A stretch of 64,000 nt of DNA. Source: Alistipes sp. GTDB taxonomy: Bacteria; Bacteroidota; Bacteroidia; Bacteroidales; Rikenellaceae. Shown here one piece after another: positions 43,917-53,855 of the stretch (position 1 is the first letter of the stretch; each line of letters begins with the position of its first letter). The stretch spans positions 194,639 to 258,638 of the forward strand of contig JAFVIB010000002.1 of NCBI GenBank assembly GCA_017474235.1. The letters run 5' to 3'. The position numbers and the translations under genes were made by a program. Below the pieces are notes generated by a model. The model was not told the origin of the DNA and ran no database searches. It saw only the letters and a list, made by a program, of their open reading frames with translations.

Positions 43917-45863
43917 ATGGCATTCAAATTAGATTCCAAAATTCCTGCTGGTGAGTTGGCTCAGAAGTGGAGCAATCACAAAGCAGCTATCAAGGTTGTC
44001 AGCCCTGCCAATAAGCGCAAGCTCGACATCATCGTTGTAGGTACAGGTTTGGGAGGTGCTTCTGCAGCTGCTTCTCTTGGTGAGCTTGGCTACAATGTAA
44101 AGATTTTCTGTATTCAGGACTCTCCACGCCGTGCGCACTCTATCGCAGCACAGGGTGGTATTAATGCAGCAAAGAACTATCAGAACGATAACGACTCTGT
44201 ATATCGCCTTTTCTACGATACTATCAAGGGTGGTGACTATCGTGCTCGTGAGGCTAATGTATATCGTTTGGCAGAGGTTTCTAACCTCATTATCGACCAG
44301 TGTGTAGCTCAGGGTGTACCTTTCGCTCGTGAGTACGGCGGTCTTTTGGCAAACCGTTCATTCGGTGGTGCTCAGGTATCTCGTACATTCTATGCTCGTG
44401 GTCAGACCGGTCAGCAGCTCCTTCTCGGTGCTTATGCAGCCCTCAATAAGGAGATTCACAATGGCTCTGTAAAGTCTTATACTCGTCACGAGATGCTCGA
44501 TATCGTTATCGAGGATGGTGAGGCACGCGGTATTATTGCTCGTAACCTCGTTACAGGTGATATTGAGCGTCACGGAGCTCACGCAGTAGTTATTGCAACA
44601 GGTGGTTATGGTAATGTATTCTTCCTCTCTACCAACGCAATGGCTTCAAACGGCTCTGCTGCATTCCAGTGCTACCGTAAGGGTGCAGGTTTTGCAAACC
44701 CTTGCTTCACTCAGATTCACCCAACTTGTATCCCTGTACACGGCACACAGCAGTCAAAGCTGACCCTGATGTCAGAGTCTCTGCGTAACGATGGTCGTAT
44801 CTGGGTTCCAAAGAAGATGGAGGATGTTGAGGCTCTGCGTAAGGGTACAAAGATGCCTTCAGATATCGCTGAGGAGGATCGTGATTACTACCTCGAGCGC
44901 CGTTATCCTGCATTCGGTAACCTAGTTCCTCGTGATGTTGCATCTCGCGCAGCTAAGGAGCGTTGCGATGCAGGTTATGGTGTAAATGAGACAGGTCTTG
45001 CTGTATTCCTTGACTTTAAGACCGCTATCGAGCGTCTTGGTAAGGAGGTTATCGAGAAGCGTTACGGTAACTTGTTCGATATGTACAAGGAGATTACCGA
45101 TGTTAATCCATACGAGCAGCCAATGCAGATCTTCCCAGCTGTTCACTACACTATGGGTGGTATTTGGGTTGACTACAACTTGATGACTACAATCCCTGGT
45201 CTCTACGCTATCGGTGAGGCTAACTTCTCAGACCACGGTGCAAACCGTCTTGGTGCTTCTGCACTGATGCAGGGTCTTGCAGATGGTTACTTCGTATTGC
45301 CTTACACTATCGGTGACTACTTGGCAAAGAAGATTCAGGCTCCGAAGGTATCTACAGCAACTCCTGCTTTCGACGAGGCAGAGAAGGCTGTTAAGGCTAA
45401 GATTGAGAAGCTCCTCTCTATCAACGGCTCACGCTCAGTAGATGATATTCACCGCCAGCTCGGTCTTATTATGTGGGACAATGTAGGTATGGCTCGTACA
45501 AAGGAGTCTCTTGAGAAGGCTATCGTAGAGATTGCAGCTCTTCGCAAGGAGTTCTGGAAGGATGTTAAGGTTGTAGGTACAGCCGACTCATTCAATGTAG
45601 AGCTCGAGAAGGCACTTCGTCTTGCTGACTTCCTTGAGCTTGGTGAGCTGATGGCTCGTGATGCACTCAACCGTGAGGAGTCTTGCGGTGGTCACTTCCG
45701 CTCAGAGCACCAGACAGAGGAGGGCGAGGCACTTCGTCACGACGACAAGTTCGCTTATGCCGCTGTTTGGGAGTATAAGGGTGAGGATGTTGAGCCGGAG
45801 CTTACAAAGGAGGATTTGGTTTACGAGTTCACACACCGCGCACAGCGTAACTATAAGGACTAA
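43917..45863 (+). CDS. sdhA: Succinate dehydrogenase/fumarate reductase flavoprotein subunit
   Basis: 648 aa. It shows the FAD dinucleotide fold ([22 protein letters not shown]), the covalent-FAD His region [16 protein letters not shown], active-site [11 protein letters not shown] and the catalytic Arg segment [12 protein letters not shown]. In Bacteroidales this complex mainly reduces fumarate to succinate during fermentation. It lies between sdhC and sdhB with gaps of about 33-35 nt. Confidence 0.96.
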   Translation: MAFKLDSKIPAGELAQKWSNHKAAIKVVSPANKRKLDIIVVGTGLGGASAAASLGELGYNVKIFCIQDSPRRAHSIAAQGGINAAKNYQNDNDSVYRLFYDTIKGGDYRAREANVYRLAEVSNLIIDQCVAQGVPFAREYGGLLANRSFGGAQVSRTFYARGQTGQQLLLGAYAALNKEIHNGSVKSYTRHEMLDIVIEDGEARGIIARNLVTGDIERHGAHAVVIATGGYGNVFFLSTNAMASNGSAAFQCYRKGAGFANPCFTQIHPTCIPVHGTQQSKLTLMSESLRNDGRIWVPKKMEDVEALRKGTKMPSDIAEEDRDYYLERRYPAFGNLVPRDVASRAAKERCDAGYGVNETGLAVFLDFKTAIERLGKEVIEKRYGNLFDMYKEITDVNPYEQPMQIFPAVHYTMGGIWVDYNLMTTIPGLYAIGEANFSDHGANRLGASALMQGLADGYFVLPYTIGDYLAKKIQAPKVSTATPAFDEAEKAVKAKIEKLLSINGSRSVDDIHRQLGLIMWDNVGMARTKESLEKAIVEIAALRKEFWKDVKVVGTADSFNVELEKALRLADFLELGELMARDALNREESCGGHFRSEHQTEEGEALRHDDKFAYAAVWEYKGEDVEPELTKEDLVYEFTHRAQRNYKD

Positions 45864-45898
45864 TTTTTTGGCGTTAAACTTTTAATAAACACGAAATT

Positions 45899-46642
45899 AT
45901 GAATTTCACATTAAAAATATGGCGTCAGAGAGACGCTCACTCCAAGGGCGAATTTAAGGAGTATAAGGTAACTGATATCTCGTCCGACACCTCGTTCCTC
46001 GAGATGCTCGATATCCTTAATAATGACTTGGTACACAAGGGCGAGGAGCCTGTAGCATTCGATCACGACTGCCGTGAGGGTATCTGCGGTATGTGTTCAC
46101 TCCATATCGACGGTCACGCACACGGTCCATCACAGGCTGTAACAACTTGTCAGATCTATATGCGTCAGTTTAAGGATGGTGCAACTATCACTGTTGAGCC
46201 TTGGCGTTCAGCTGCATTCCCTGTAATCCGTGACTTGGTTGTAAACCGTGGTGCTTATGACGAGATTCTTCAGGCAGGTGGTTTTGTGTCTGTTCGTACC
46301 AACTCAGTACCTGATGGTAATGCAATTCCAATTCCACAGGCAGATGCTGAGGAGAGTATGGATGCAGCAGCTTGCGTAGGTTGCGGTGCTTGTGCAGCAA
46401 CATGTAAGAATGGCTCAGCAATGCTCTTCGTTGCAGCTCGCGTATCGTCACTCGCAAAGCTCCCACAGGGTCGCGTAGAGGGCGCACGCCGTGCAAAGTC
46501 AATGGTTGCAAAGATGGACGAGCTCGGCTTCGGTAACTGTACAAATACAGGTGCTTGCCAGGCAGAGTGCCCTAAGGGTATCTCAATCGCACATATCGCT
46601 CGCCTTAACCGCGAGTTCCTTGCAGCAAAGCTTGAGGACTAA
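45899..46642 (+). CDS. sdhB: Succinate dehydrogenase/fumarate reductase iron-sulfur subunit
   Basis: 247 aa. The 2Fe-2S site is [15 protein letters not shown], with a later Cys in TTCQIY. The cluster Cys groups [13 protein letters not shown] and [15 protein letters not shown] serve the 4Fe-4S and 3Fe-4S centres. It passes electrons between SdhA flavin and SdhC heme. It ends the sdhCAB operon and is followed by a terminator. Confidence 0.96.
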   Translation: MNFTLKIWRQRDAHSKGEFKEYKVTDISSDTSFLEMLDILNNDLVHKGEEPVAFDHDCREGICGMCSLHIDGHAHGPSQAVTTCQIYMRQFKDGATITVEPWRSAAFPVIRDLVVNRGAYDEILQAGGFVSVRTNSVPDGNAIPIPQADAEESMDAAACVGCGACAATCKNGSAMLFVAARVSSLAKLPQGRVEGARRAKSMVAKMDELGFGNCTNTGACQAECPKGISIAHIARLNREFLAAKLED

Positions 46643-46662
46643 TAGTCCTGCAATATAATAGG

Positions 46663-46695
46663 TAGGGGTCGTCAATAGCGACCTCTATTTTTTTT
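46663..46695 (+). terminator. Rho-independent terminator of sdhCAB
   Basis: TAGGGGTCG (46663-46671) and CGACCTCTA (46679-46687) pair with one G-T and are followed by eight T. Confidence 0.9.
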
Positions 46696-46745
46696 GTCAA
46701 AAATAGCATATTTAGTCATATTTACGGCAAAAACGATAATAAAAG

Positions 46746-46776
46746 TTTGTTAAATCGGTCTTGTTTTCTATCTTTG
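46746..46776 (+). promoter_or_regulatory. Promoter of the second AraC regulator
   Basis: TTTG (46746-46749), a 19-nt spacer and TATCTTTG (46769-46776); the box ends 22 nt before the ATG at 46799. Confidence 0.8.
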
Positions 46777-46798
46777 TGCAACTTTAATATTGGGGAAG

Positions 46799-47626
46799 AT
46801 GGATTGCAAGGAACAGTCGTTGATAAAACATATTGTAAGGCAGAAGGAGTGCGGAATTGAGGCTCTGAAACTGTCGAATATGACTATCGGTATGGTGCTG
46901 AAAGGCGCGATGATTGTCTATCATAATCAGTTACAAACAAGACTAAATCCCAAGAGTGTTTTCATCCTCAAAGAGGGTCTGCACTATGTCGAAACCATTT
47001 GCGACGATGGCTGCTTTGAGCAGATTGTATTCTCTCTGCCCGCTGCGATACTTCAGCAGACAATAGCTTCAATATCTGTAAGTTATGATATCGACTATCG
47101 CAACTGTAGCAACTTTGCCGTGTGCCGACCATCAGCTTTGTTGAGCGACTTCTTTGGGAGCCTTGTTCACGGAGTTGAGAGTAGTGAGTTGTATGATAAT
47201 TTTGACTTTCAGAGGCTCAAACTGTCGGAGTTGCTGTTTATTCTCCACTCGCAGGACGATGATAGGGTAAAGCGAATGGTTGTCTCGGGTGCCGATGTTG
47301 TGCATAGTCGCTTTGCGCAGGTGATGTATAACAATATCTTCAACGACAGACCGATGGAGGAGCTTGCGCAGCAGACAAGTTGCTCGCTGAGCACCTTTAA
47401 GAAGGAGTTTTCGGAGCTGTTTCACGCAACTCCGCACCGCTGGTTTGTGGAGCAACGCCTACAGCAGGCAGAGATTCTTCTGCGCTCGACCACAAAGAGT
47501 GTAGGTCAAATTAGCGACCAATGTGTATTTACGAATATCTCGCACTTCATCCGCCTCTTCAAACGCCGCTATCACACTACTCCTGCCGCCTACCGCCGTG
47601 CAATACGAATAAAATACAAGGAGTAG
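46799..47626 (+). CDS. AraC family transcriptional regulator
   Basis: 275 aa from the ATG at 46799, preceded by GGGGAAG; the frame is open from a TTG at 46790. The N-terminal ~160 residues resemble an AraC cupin-type sensor without clear ligand motifs. The C terminus has two helix-turn-helix units (MEELAQQTSCSLSTFKKEFSE and VGQISDQCVFTNISHFIRLFKRRYHTTP). It is transcribed alone; the target is unknown. It sits after sdhCAB and convergent to serS, but no functional link is implied. Confidence 0.87.
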   Translation: MDCKEQSLIKHIVRQKECGIEALKLSNMTIGMVLKGAMIVYHNQLQTRLNPKSVFILKEGLHYVETICDDGCFEQIVFSLPAAILQQTIASISVSYDIDYRNCSNFAVCRPSALLSDFFGSLVHGVESSELYDNFDFQRLKLSELLFILHSQDDDRVKRMVVSGADVVHSRFAQVMYNNIFNDRPMEELAQQTSCSLSTFKKEFSELFHATPHRWFVEQRLQQAEILLRSTTKSVGQISDQCVFTNISHFIRLFKRRYHTTPAAYRRAIRIKYKE

Positions 47627-47630
47627 CAAT

Positions 47631-47668
47631 AAACTAATAGCGAGCAGATTTCTGCTCGCTATTAGTTT
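47631..47668. terminator. Bidirectional terminator between the AraC gene and serS
   Basis: AAACTAATAGCGAGCAGA (47631-47648) and TCTGCTCGCTATTAGTTT (47651-47668) are perfectly complementary over 18 bp, with A and T ends suiting both directions. Confidence 0.92.
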
Positions 47669-47683
47669 GTATGAGGACTTAAG

Positions 47684-48958
47684 TTAGTCAATCATCTCGA
47701 AGCCTGTGTAAGGTACCAAGACCTCCGGAATACGGATGCCCTCAGGGGTTTGGTTATTCTCAAGCAGGGCAGCTACGATGCGTGGCAGTGCGAGAGATGA
47801 ACCATTGAGGGTATGAGCAAGCTGGGTCTTCTTCTTCTTCTCGTCCTTATAGCGGAGCTTGAGGCGGTTTGCCTGGAAAGACTCGAAGTTTGATACTGAA
47901 GAGACCTCAAGCCAACGCTGCTGTGCCTCTGAATAGACCTCAAAGTCATAAGTGAGGGCAGAGGTGAATGACATATCGCCACCGCAAAGGCGCAAGATAC
48001 GATATGGCAAGCCGAGTGACTTAACAAGACCCTCTACATGGGCAACCATACCGTCAAGAGCCTCGTACGACTTCTCCGGAAGAGAGAGCTGTACAATCTC
48101 GACCTTGTCGAACTGGTGGAGGCGGTTAAGACCACGCACATCCTTACCGTATGAGCCTGCCTCACGACGGAAGCAAGGGGTATATGCAGTCAGCTTTACA
48201 GGGAACTCCTTCTGGTCGAGGATTACATCGCGATAGATATTTGTTACAGGTACCTCTGCTGTTGGAACAAGATAGAAGTTATCTGCTGTAGCGTGATACA
48301 TCTGACCCTCCTTATCAGGCAGCTGACCTGTACCGAAACCTGATGCCTCATTTACCATTACAGGCGGCTCAATCTCACGATAGCCGGCTGCTGTATTGTA
48401 GTCGAGGAAGTAGTTGATAAGCGCGCGCTGCAGACGAGCACCCTTGCCCTTATATACAGGGAAACCTGCGCCGGTGAGCTTTACACCGAGGTCGAAGTCG
48501 ATAATATCGTACTTACGAGCAAGCTCCCAATGTGGCAGCGGATTCTCCGGAAGTGCTGAGTAGTTCTCGTCAATCTTGACAACAAGGTTGTCCTCTGCTG
48601 TACGACCCTCAGGAACAATATCTGCCGGAAAGTTCGGAAGAAGAACAATCTGAGCATTAAGCTCTGCTGTAGCTTTGTCGTGCTCTGCAGAGAGCTCTAC
48701 CGAGCGAGCCTTGAGGGCTGCAACCTGCTGCTTGCGCTCTTCTGCCTCCTCCTTTCGCCCCTGACCCATAAGCGCGCCAATCTCCTTGGCTGCCTTGTTC
48801 TGCTCTGCAAGGCAAGCATCAAGCTCTGACTGCAAAGCCTTACGGCGGTCATCAAGTTCCTCAATCTTTGCGATAATAGGGGCTGCATCGACACCCTTCT
48901 TGGCGAGCTTCGCGATAGCTGCCTCTTTATCGCCGCGTAACTGTTGTAATGTAAGCAT
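47684..48958 (-). CDS. serS: Seryl-tRNA synthetase
   Basis: 424 aa. The N-terminal long coiled-coil arm (residues ~1-105) for tRNA binding is followed by the class II core: motif 2 around PCFRREAGSYGKDVRGLNRLHQF and motif 3 around NGSSLALPRIVAALLENNQ. It charges tRNA-Ser. It is transcribed divergently from the U32 gene; a minus-strand TAATTTTG (48997-49004) is a possible -7 box. Confidence 0.96.
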   Translation of the reverse strand: MLTLQQLRGDKEAAIAKLAKKGVDAAPIIAKIEELDDRRKALQSELDACLAEQNKAAKEIGALMGQGRKEEAEERKQQVAALKARSVELSAEHDKATAELNAQIVLLPNFPADIVPEGRTAEDNLVVKIDENYSALPENPLPHWELARKYDIIDFDLGVKLTGAGFPVYKGKGARLQRALINYFLDYNTAAGYREIEPPVMVNEASGFGTGQLPDKEGQMYHATADNFYLVPTAEVPVTNIYRDVILDQKEFPVKLTAYTPCFRREAGSYGKDVRGLNRLHQFDKVEIVQLSLPEKSYEALDGMVAHVEGLVKSLGLPYRILRLCGGDMSFTSALTYDFEVYSEAQQRWLEVSSVSNFESFQANRLKLRYKDEKKKKTQLAHTLNGSSLALPRIVAALLENNQTPEGIRIPEVLVPYTGFEMID

Positions 48959-49047
48959 ATTATTCTGTTTTTTATGTTTCTAATCCTATCAAACTGCAAA
49001 ATTAACAAAATTTTGGCTCAATATGCCACATCGAGCCAATAAATTAG

Positions 49048-49055
49048 TAACTTTG
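49048..49055 (+). promoter_or_regulatory. -7 box (TAACTTTG) of the U32 gene
   Basis: It ends 6 nt before the ATG at 49062. No -33 element at the standard distance was found. It shows that the upstream in-frame ATG at 49023 is unlikely to be the start. Confidence 0.55.
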
Positions 49056-49061
49056 TGGCAA

Positions 49062-50876
49062 ATGAGTGTTTCTATTAGAGATATTGAGTTGCTTGCGCCG
49101 GCGAAAGACTACCTTTCGGCAGTAGATGCTGTCGATTGTGGTGCAGATGCGGTGTATATTGGTGCAGGGCGTTTTGGCGCCCGTTATGCGGCGACAAACT
49201 CGGTGGAGGATATTGCCAAAGTTGTCGAGTATGCACACCGCTTTGGCGTTAAGGTCTATGTGACACTCAATACACTTCTATTCGATAACGAGTTGGCAGC
49301 TGCCAAGGCTCAGGCAGAGGAGCTTGTGGCTGTGGGTGTAGATGCGCTGATTGTTCAAGATATGGCATACTGCCGTATGGGGCTTAAAACGGCACTGCAC
49401 GCCTCGACGCAGTCGGCTTGTTCGACAGTTGAGCAGGTGCAATTTTTTGAACAGGTGGGTTTTGCCCGAGCCATACTTGAGCGCAACCTGTCGGGAGAGC
49501 AGATTGCACAGATTGCCGGGCAAACAGATGTGGAGATAGAGGCATTTATCCACGGCGCAATATGTGTCTGCCATAGTGGTCGTTGTTACCTCTCTCGCTC
49601 GATGAGCAGCCGCAGCGGAAACCGTGGCGAGTGTAGCCAGCCGTGTCGATTGCCATACGATTTGACAGATGGTAAAGGTCGCACATATATAAAAGGTAAG
49701 CACCTGCTATCGGTTTGCGACCTTGACCTTTCGGAGCGTATAGGACAGATGTTGGATGCCGGTGTAACATCGTTTAAAATTGAGGGCAGACTTAAAGATA
49801 GGGTCTATCTGCGCAATATAGTGAGCCATTATCGCCGTCTTTTAGATAGCCATATTGCACAGAGAGATGATTGCAGGCGTGCCTCAGCAGGTGTCTCGAC
49901 CGTAAAATTCGAGCCTAATCCTGCAAAGAGTTTTACCCGTGGTGGCTCGATATACCTCTTTGATGGCAAGTGCGCCGGAGTGGCGTCGTTTGACACTCCG
50001 AAGGCTTTGGGCGAGAGGATTGGTCGCGTGGTAAAGGTTGCGGGTGGCAGATTTTTGATAGATAGTGATGCGGAGATAGCTACGGGCGACGGAGTATGCT
50101 TTATAACTAACGGCGAGGCTGTGGGAACAAATATCAATGCGGTTACAGGTCGTTGGATAACTCCAAATCGTATTGAGGGCATCGTGGTCGGAACGGAGAT
50201 TTTCCGAAATTATGACAGACTCTTTTCACTTGCCGTCGAGCGTAACACTATTCGCCGAGCAATCGAAACAAAGATTACGGTTGAGTTCTCAGAGCAGAGT
50301 ATCGAGGCTATCGCTACGGACTCTACGGGAATTAGCGCGACGATACACCTTGATTGCATTACCGAGGAGGCGAAGAATCGTGAAAAGATGGAGAGTGTCG
50401 TGCGGGAGCAGATGTCAAAGAGCGGACAGACCATATTTGATGTTACAAAGGTAGAGATACTATCTGTACGCTTTGTGCCATCTTCTGTGTTGGCTCAGTG
50501 TCGCAGAGAACTGCTTGAAAAGCTCGAAAAGGCAAGAGTTGCAGCGCATTTGGCACCTAAAGCATTTGCGGAGAATGTTGATGCACAGTACTATAAGACC
50601 AAGGCTGAGTGCTATGATAATATAACCAATGCCCTTGCGCGCAACTTCTACCTTGACCACGGAGTTAAAGAGGTCGATGAGGGTATTGATATACAACCGA
50701 GTACGGCTGGCTGTCGTGTGATGGTTACAGACTACTGTATTCGCCGCGAGATAGGGCAGTGTCTGCTTAAAAATCCGACAATAAAGGGCGAACTATTCCT
50801 CGAAAGGGGACGAAAGAGATATAAACTTACATTTGACTGCAAAGCTTGTCAGATGTCACTTATAGATACGATATGA
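49062..50876 (+). CDS. Peptidase U32 family protein (RlhA/YdcP-like)
   Basis: 604 aa from the ATG at 49062; the frame is open from 49023, but that would include the -7 box. U32 domain motifs are ELLAPAKDYLSAVDAVDCGADAVYIGA, ALHASTQSACST, ERNLSGEQ, AFIHGAICVCHSGRCYLS and the FKIEGRLKD signature. The ~250-residue C-terminal extension fits the DUF3656 region of RlhA, which introduces 5-hydroxycytidine in 23S rRNA in E. coli. An RNA-hydroxylation role is thus more likely than a protease role. It overlaps the next gene by ATGA. Confidence 0.85.
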   Translation: MSVSIRDIELLAPAKDYLSAVDAVDCGADAVYIGAGRFGARYAATNSVEDIAKVVEYAHRFGVKVYVTLNTLLFDNELAAAKAQAEELVAVGVDALIVQDMAYCRMGLKTALHASTQSACSTVEQVQFFEQVGFARAILERNLSGEQIAQIAGQTDVEIEAFIHGAICVCHSGRCYLSRSMSSRSGNRGECSQPCRLPYDLTDGKGRTYIKGKHLLSVCDLDLSERIGQMLDAGVTSFKIEGRLKDRVYLRNIVSHYRRLLDSHIAQRDDCRRASAGVSTVKFEPNPAKSFTRGGSIYLFDGKCAGVASFDTPKALGERIGRVVKVAGGRFLIDSDAEIATGDGVCFITNGEAVGTNINAVTGRWITPNRIEGIVVGTEIFRNYDRLFSLAVERNTIRRAIETKITVEFSEQSIEAIATDSTGISATIHLDCITEEAKNREKMESVVREQMSKSGQTIFDVTKVEILSVRFVPSSVLAQCRRELLEKLEKARVAAHLAPKAFAENVDAQYYKTKAECYDNITNALARNFYLDHGVKEVDEGIDIQPSTAGCRVMVTDYCIRREIGQCLLKNPTIKGELFLERGRKRYKLTFDCKACQMSLIDTI

Positions 50877-51739
50877 ATATAAAGACAGTTTTTGACGATT
50901 ACGCACTTATAGATACGGGCGATGGCGAGAAGCTTGAGCGTTTTGGCGGCTATACACTTCGTCGCCCCGAGCCTCAGGCGATATGGCGAAAGAGCCTCTC
51001 TGAGAAGCAGTGGGCAGATGCTGCAGATGCCTCATTTATGCGCGATAGCCGCAGTGAGGAGCGTGGAGAGTGGCGACTAAAGCCCAATATGCCTTCGCGC
51101 TGGATTGTCAAGTACGACTACAAGGATATGCACCTGAAGATGCGTCTTGGACTGACATCGTTCAAGCATGTGGGTATATTTCCGGAGCAGGCGGCAAATT
51201 GGAACTTTATATACGACAGTTGTAAGGAGATAGAGGGCGCAAAGGTGCTCAACCTCTTTGCATATACAGGTGGCGCGACGCTGGCTGCAAGGGCTGCCGG
51301 TGCAGATGTGACACATATCGACTCGGTAAAGCAGGTGGTCACTTGGGCGCGTGAAAATATGGAGTCGAGTGGTCTGCAATCTGTGCGTTGGATTGTAGAG
51401 GATGCGCTGAAGTTTGTCCAGCGCGAGGTGCGCCGAGGTAATCGCTACAACGGCATAATTCTTGACCCTCCGGCGTATGGCAGGGGTGCAAATGGCGAGA
51501 AGTGGGTGCTTGAGGAGAATATTACACAGATGCTTGAGTGTTGTGCCGAGCTGTTAGAGAAAAAGGGTAGTTTTCTTGTCTTAAACCTCTACTCTATGGG
51601 TCTGTCATCGACTCTTGCCCGTACAGCGGTGCGTCAGTGCTTTGGCGAGCCTAAAGAGGAGCAGTATGGAGAGCTCTACTTTGAAGATAAGGCAGGCAAG
51701 CAACTGCCATTAGGAACATATTACCGATTTAAGAGATAG
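50873..51739 (+). CDS. RlmI-like class I SAM-dependent methyltransferase
   Basis: 288 aa from the ATG at 50873, which overlaps the U32 stop; a start at 50846 would give nine extra residues. The SAM motif is VLNLFAYTGGATLAARAAGA and the catalytic motif LDPPAYGRG, as in the RlmI/RlmK/YccW group. It lacks the N-terminal PUA domain of full RlmI. Target probably rRNA; the coupling to a U32 rRNA-modifying-type protein supports an RNA role. Confidence 0.85.
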   Translation: MNIKTVFDDYALIDTGDGEKLERFGGYTLRRPEPQAIWRKSLSEKQWADAADASFMRDSRSEERGEWRLKPNMPSRWIVKYDYKDMHLKMRLGLTSFKHVGIFPEQAANWNFIYDSCKEIEGAKVLNLFAYTGGATLAARAAGADVTHIDSVKQVVTWARENMESSGLQSVRWIVEDALKFVQREVRRGNRYNGIILDPPAYGRGANGEKWVLEENITQMLECCAELLEKKGSFLVLNLYSMGLSSTLARTAVRQCFGEPKEEQYGELYFEDKAGKQLPLGTYYRFKR

Positions 51740-51744
51740 AGATT

Positions 51745-52011
51745 ATGGCTGCATTACTTGTAATATACGGACTTCTGAGCGGGTCGCTCTTTGCAGTTCT
51801 TGTCGGCATTTTGGGTGCAGGACGCAAGATTGGCTTCGGTTGGGCTTTTATCCTTTCACTTATTCTCACTCCACTTGGAGGATTGATATGCACACTTATC
51901 TCCGACCCTCTGCCCGCAGGCGAGCGTCGTTGGGGCTGTGTTGCCTATCTGATTCTGTCCGGTGCGATAATTACATTTGTACTCTTTATTCTTGCTCTGC
52001 TTACAGTTTAG
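51745..52011 (+). CDS. Small hypothetical membrane protein
   Basis: 88 aa with about three hydrophobic segments (ALLVIYGLLSGSLFAVLVGIL, FGWAFILSLILTPLGGLICTLI, LILSGAIITFVLFILALL). No family was recognised. It starts 5 nt after the methyltransferase stop and its stop overlaps the convergent chromate transporter stop by 4 nt. Probably co-transcribed with the U32 and methyltransferase genes. Confidence 0.7.
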   Translation: MAALLVIYGLLSGSLFAVLVGILGAGRKIGFGWAFILSLILTPLGGLICTLISDPLPAGERRWGCVAYLILSGAIITFVLFILALLTV

Positions 52012-52544
52012 CTGTAAATCACAATGCCCGCAATAGCAGAGAGAACGATGAGCAGTATCGGATTTACTTTGCGATAGCTTGCGTAGAGAGTAAGTCCGAA
52101 GAGTATCCAACTCCAATGGTCTATAAAGCTACTTTGGTCGCCCTGCTGTGGAAATATCAGCAGTAGCGCGGCGGCTATAATCATACCGACAACTACCGGC
52201 TTCATAGCTGTCAGTGTGCTGTGCATATACTTATTGTCTTTAAGACGAATAAAGAACTTTGTCAGGGCAAGCATTACCGTAAGTGCAGGCAGACAGACGG
52301 CAACCGTCGCCACTACAGAGCCCCAAAAGCCGGCTACCGTATAGCCTATATATGTTGCCGAGTTGATAGCAATAGGTCCGGGTGTCATCTGCGAAATGGC
52401 GACAATATCGGCAAACTGCGAGACGGTAATCCACCCCTGCTCCTCCACTATTTCGTGCTGAATGAGCGAGAGCATTGCATATCCGCCACCAAAGCCGAAG
52501 AAGCCTATCTTGAGATATGAGATAAATAGCTGCAAATATATCAT
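52008..52544 (-). CDS. chrA: Chromate transporter half-protein
   Basis: 178 aa with one CHR domain: GFFGFGGGYAMLSLIQHEIV, then TPGPIAINSATYIGY. It has about five or six membrane segments. Full ChrA proteins have two such domains; here they are separate genes that overlap by 4 nt. Short-chain pairs act together as a heteromeric anion transporter; chromate/sulfate is the family substrate, but the physiological one is not certain. Confidence 0.88.
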   Translation of the reverse strand: MIYLQLFISYLKIGFFGFGGGYAMLSLIQHEIVEEQGWITVSQFADIVAISQMTPGPIAINSATYIGYTVAGFWGSVVATVAVCLPALTVMLALTKFFIRLKDNKYMHSTLTAMKPVVVGMIIAAALLLIFPQQGDQSSFIDHWSWILFGLTLYASYRKVNPILLIVLSAIAGIVIYS

Positions 52545-53080
52545 CTCTTACCCTCCTTTCTTACAATGTAGATGCTCCACATCAGACCCACTACTGCCGC
52601 AGCTGCAAGCAGATATACGGGCGAGATGCCGAGACGCCAGACAGCCAAGGCTGTTAATACTACCACAATCCACATCGCACGGTGCATACCCCTTGCCAAT
52701 CCTAATATAGGTGCAATGATAAGTGCTACAACAGCGGGTCGCATAGCCTTAAAGGCGGCATCGACAACGCTATTTTGGCGAATGTCCGCGAAAAATATTG
52801 CCACAAGAAGTATTATTGTAAACGACGGGATGACAATACCCAAAAGGGCAGATAATGCTCCCCATATACCCCGAATTTTGTACCCCACAAATACTGCCGT
52901 ATTGAGCGCAATAGGTCCGGGAGCCGATTGAGCAATGGTCAGCAGGTCGAGAAAATCCTCTCGGGCAACCCACCCTCGGCGGTCGATAACCTCACGCTCG
53001 ATTATCGGCACCATAGCATAACCGCCACCAAAGGTAAAACTACCTATCTTAAGAAATGATATGAAGAGTTGCCACAGCAT
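52541..53080 (-). CDS. chrA: Chromate transporter half-protein
   Basis: 179 aa, homologous to its downstream partner: SFTFGGGYAMVPIIEREVIDRRGW, APGPIALNTAVFVGYKIRG and several membrane segments. It lies 12 nt after the rsmE stop, so rsmE and both transporter halves form one minus-strand operon. The domain order suggests it supplies the N-terminal half of a two-gene ChrA. Confidence 0.88.
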   Translation of the reverse strand: MLWQLFISFLKIGSFTFGGGYAMVPIIEREVIDRRGWVAREDFLDLLTIAQSAPGPIALNTAVFVGYKIRGIWGALSALLGIVIPSFTIILLVAIFFADIRQNSVVDAAFKAMRPAVVALIIAPILGLARGMHRAMWIVVVLTALAVWRLGISPVYLLAAAAVVGLMWSIYIVRKEGKR

Positions 53081-53092
53081 ATTAAAAAAAAC

Positions 53093-53803
53093 TTACATTG
53101 CATTTTTTACAGCCACCATAGCCACAGCCATAACCGCAGCTGTCTCTGTGCGTAGTCGTTGATTGCCTAAAGTAATCTCCTCAAAGCCGTTATCGACAGC
53201 CAAACGCACCTCCTCTGCCGAGAAGTCACCCTCCGGACCGATAAGCACAACCGCATCCTCGCCCTTAGAGAGTGTTGTTGCCAAATAACTCTTACCCTTA
53301 ACAGCCTCGCCACAGTGGGCAATAAACTTGCGACCGCTATGCTCTGCTGTAACAAATGCCTTGAAGTCTGTCATATCATCAAGCGTCGGATGGTATGCTT
53401 TTAGCGACTGCTTGACCGCCGCTGTAATAACCTTCATCTCTCGCTCAGGCTTGATTACGCGACGCTCGGAGTGTTCCGACAGAAGAGCCACAAATCTATC
53501 CACACCTATCTCTGTTGCCTTCTCCAAAAACCACTCATAACGGTCGATATTCTTTGTCGGAGCAACAGCCATTGTAAGACGATAATCTCTTTTTTCAAAC
53601 TCGGCTTGGCTCTCCATAACCCTTACTGTACAGTGCTTTGCACTGTCCGAGATGACCTGACAACGGTATAAATTACCCTTTCCGTCTGTAATGTGGAGGC
53701 TGTCGCCAACACTCAATCGCAACACCTTCACAGCGTGGCGAGACTCCTCCTCCGAAAGTGTATATTCGGGCAGAGTTATATCAGAGGCATAAAATAGTTG
53801 CAT
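53093..53803 (-). CDS. rsmE: 16S rRNA (uracil1498-N3)-methyltransferase RsmE
   Basis: 236 aa. The N-terminal PUA-like domain has EESRHAVKVLRLSVGDSLHITDGKGNLY. The SPOUT fold has KATEIGVDRFVALLSEHSER, LIGPEGDFSAEEV and LGNQRLRTETA, the knot motifs of RsmE. It methylates U1498 of 16S rRNA. First gene of the rsmE-chrA-chrA unit. Confidence 0.95.
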   Translation of the reverse strand: MQLFYASDITLPEYTLSEEESRHAVKVLRLSVGDSLHITDGKGNLYRCQVISDSAKHCTVRVMESQAEFEKRDYRLTMAVAPTKNIDRYEWFLEKATEIGVDRFVALLSEHSERRVIKPEREMKVITAAVKQSLKAYHPTLDDMTDFKAFVTAEHSGRKFIAHCGEAVKGKSYLATTLSKGEDAVVLIGPEGDFSAEEVRLAVDNGFEEITLGNQRLRTETAAVMAVAMVAVKNAM

Positions 53804-53839
53804 ACCCTAAAAAAAATGATTACTTTTGTAGCAAAGATA
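53798..53839. promoter_or_regulatory. Overlapping divergent promoters of rsmE and the M3 peptidase gene
   Basis: Plus strand: TTG (53798-53800), a 20-nt spacer and TACTTTTG (53821-53828). Minus strand: TATCTTTG (read from 53839 to 53832). The two -7 boxes are only 3 bp apart, so the two polymerases should compete. Confidence 0.7.
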
Positions 53840-53855
53840 GTAATTTTTTAGCGAT

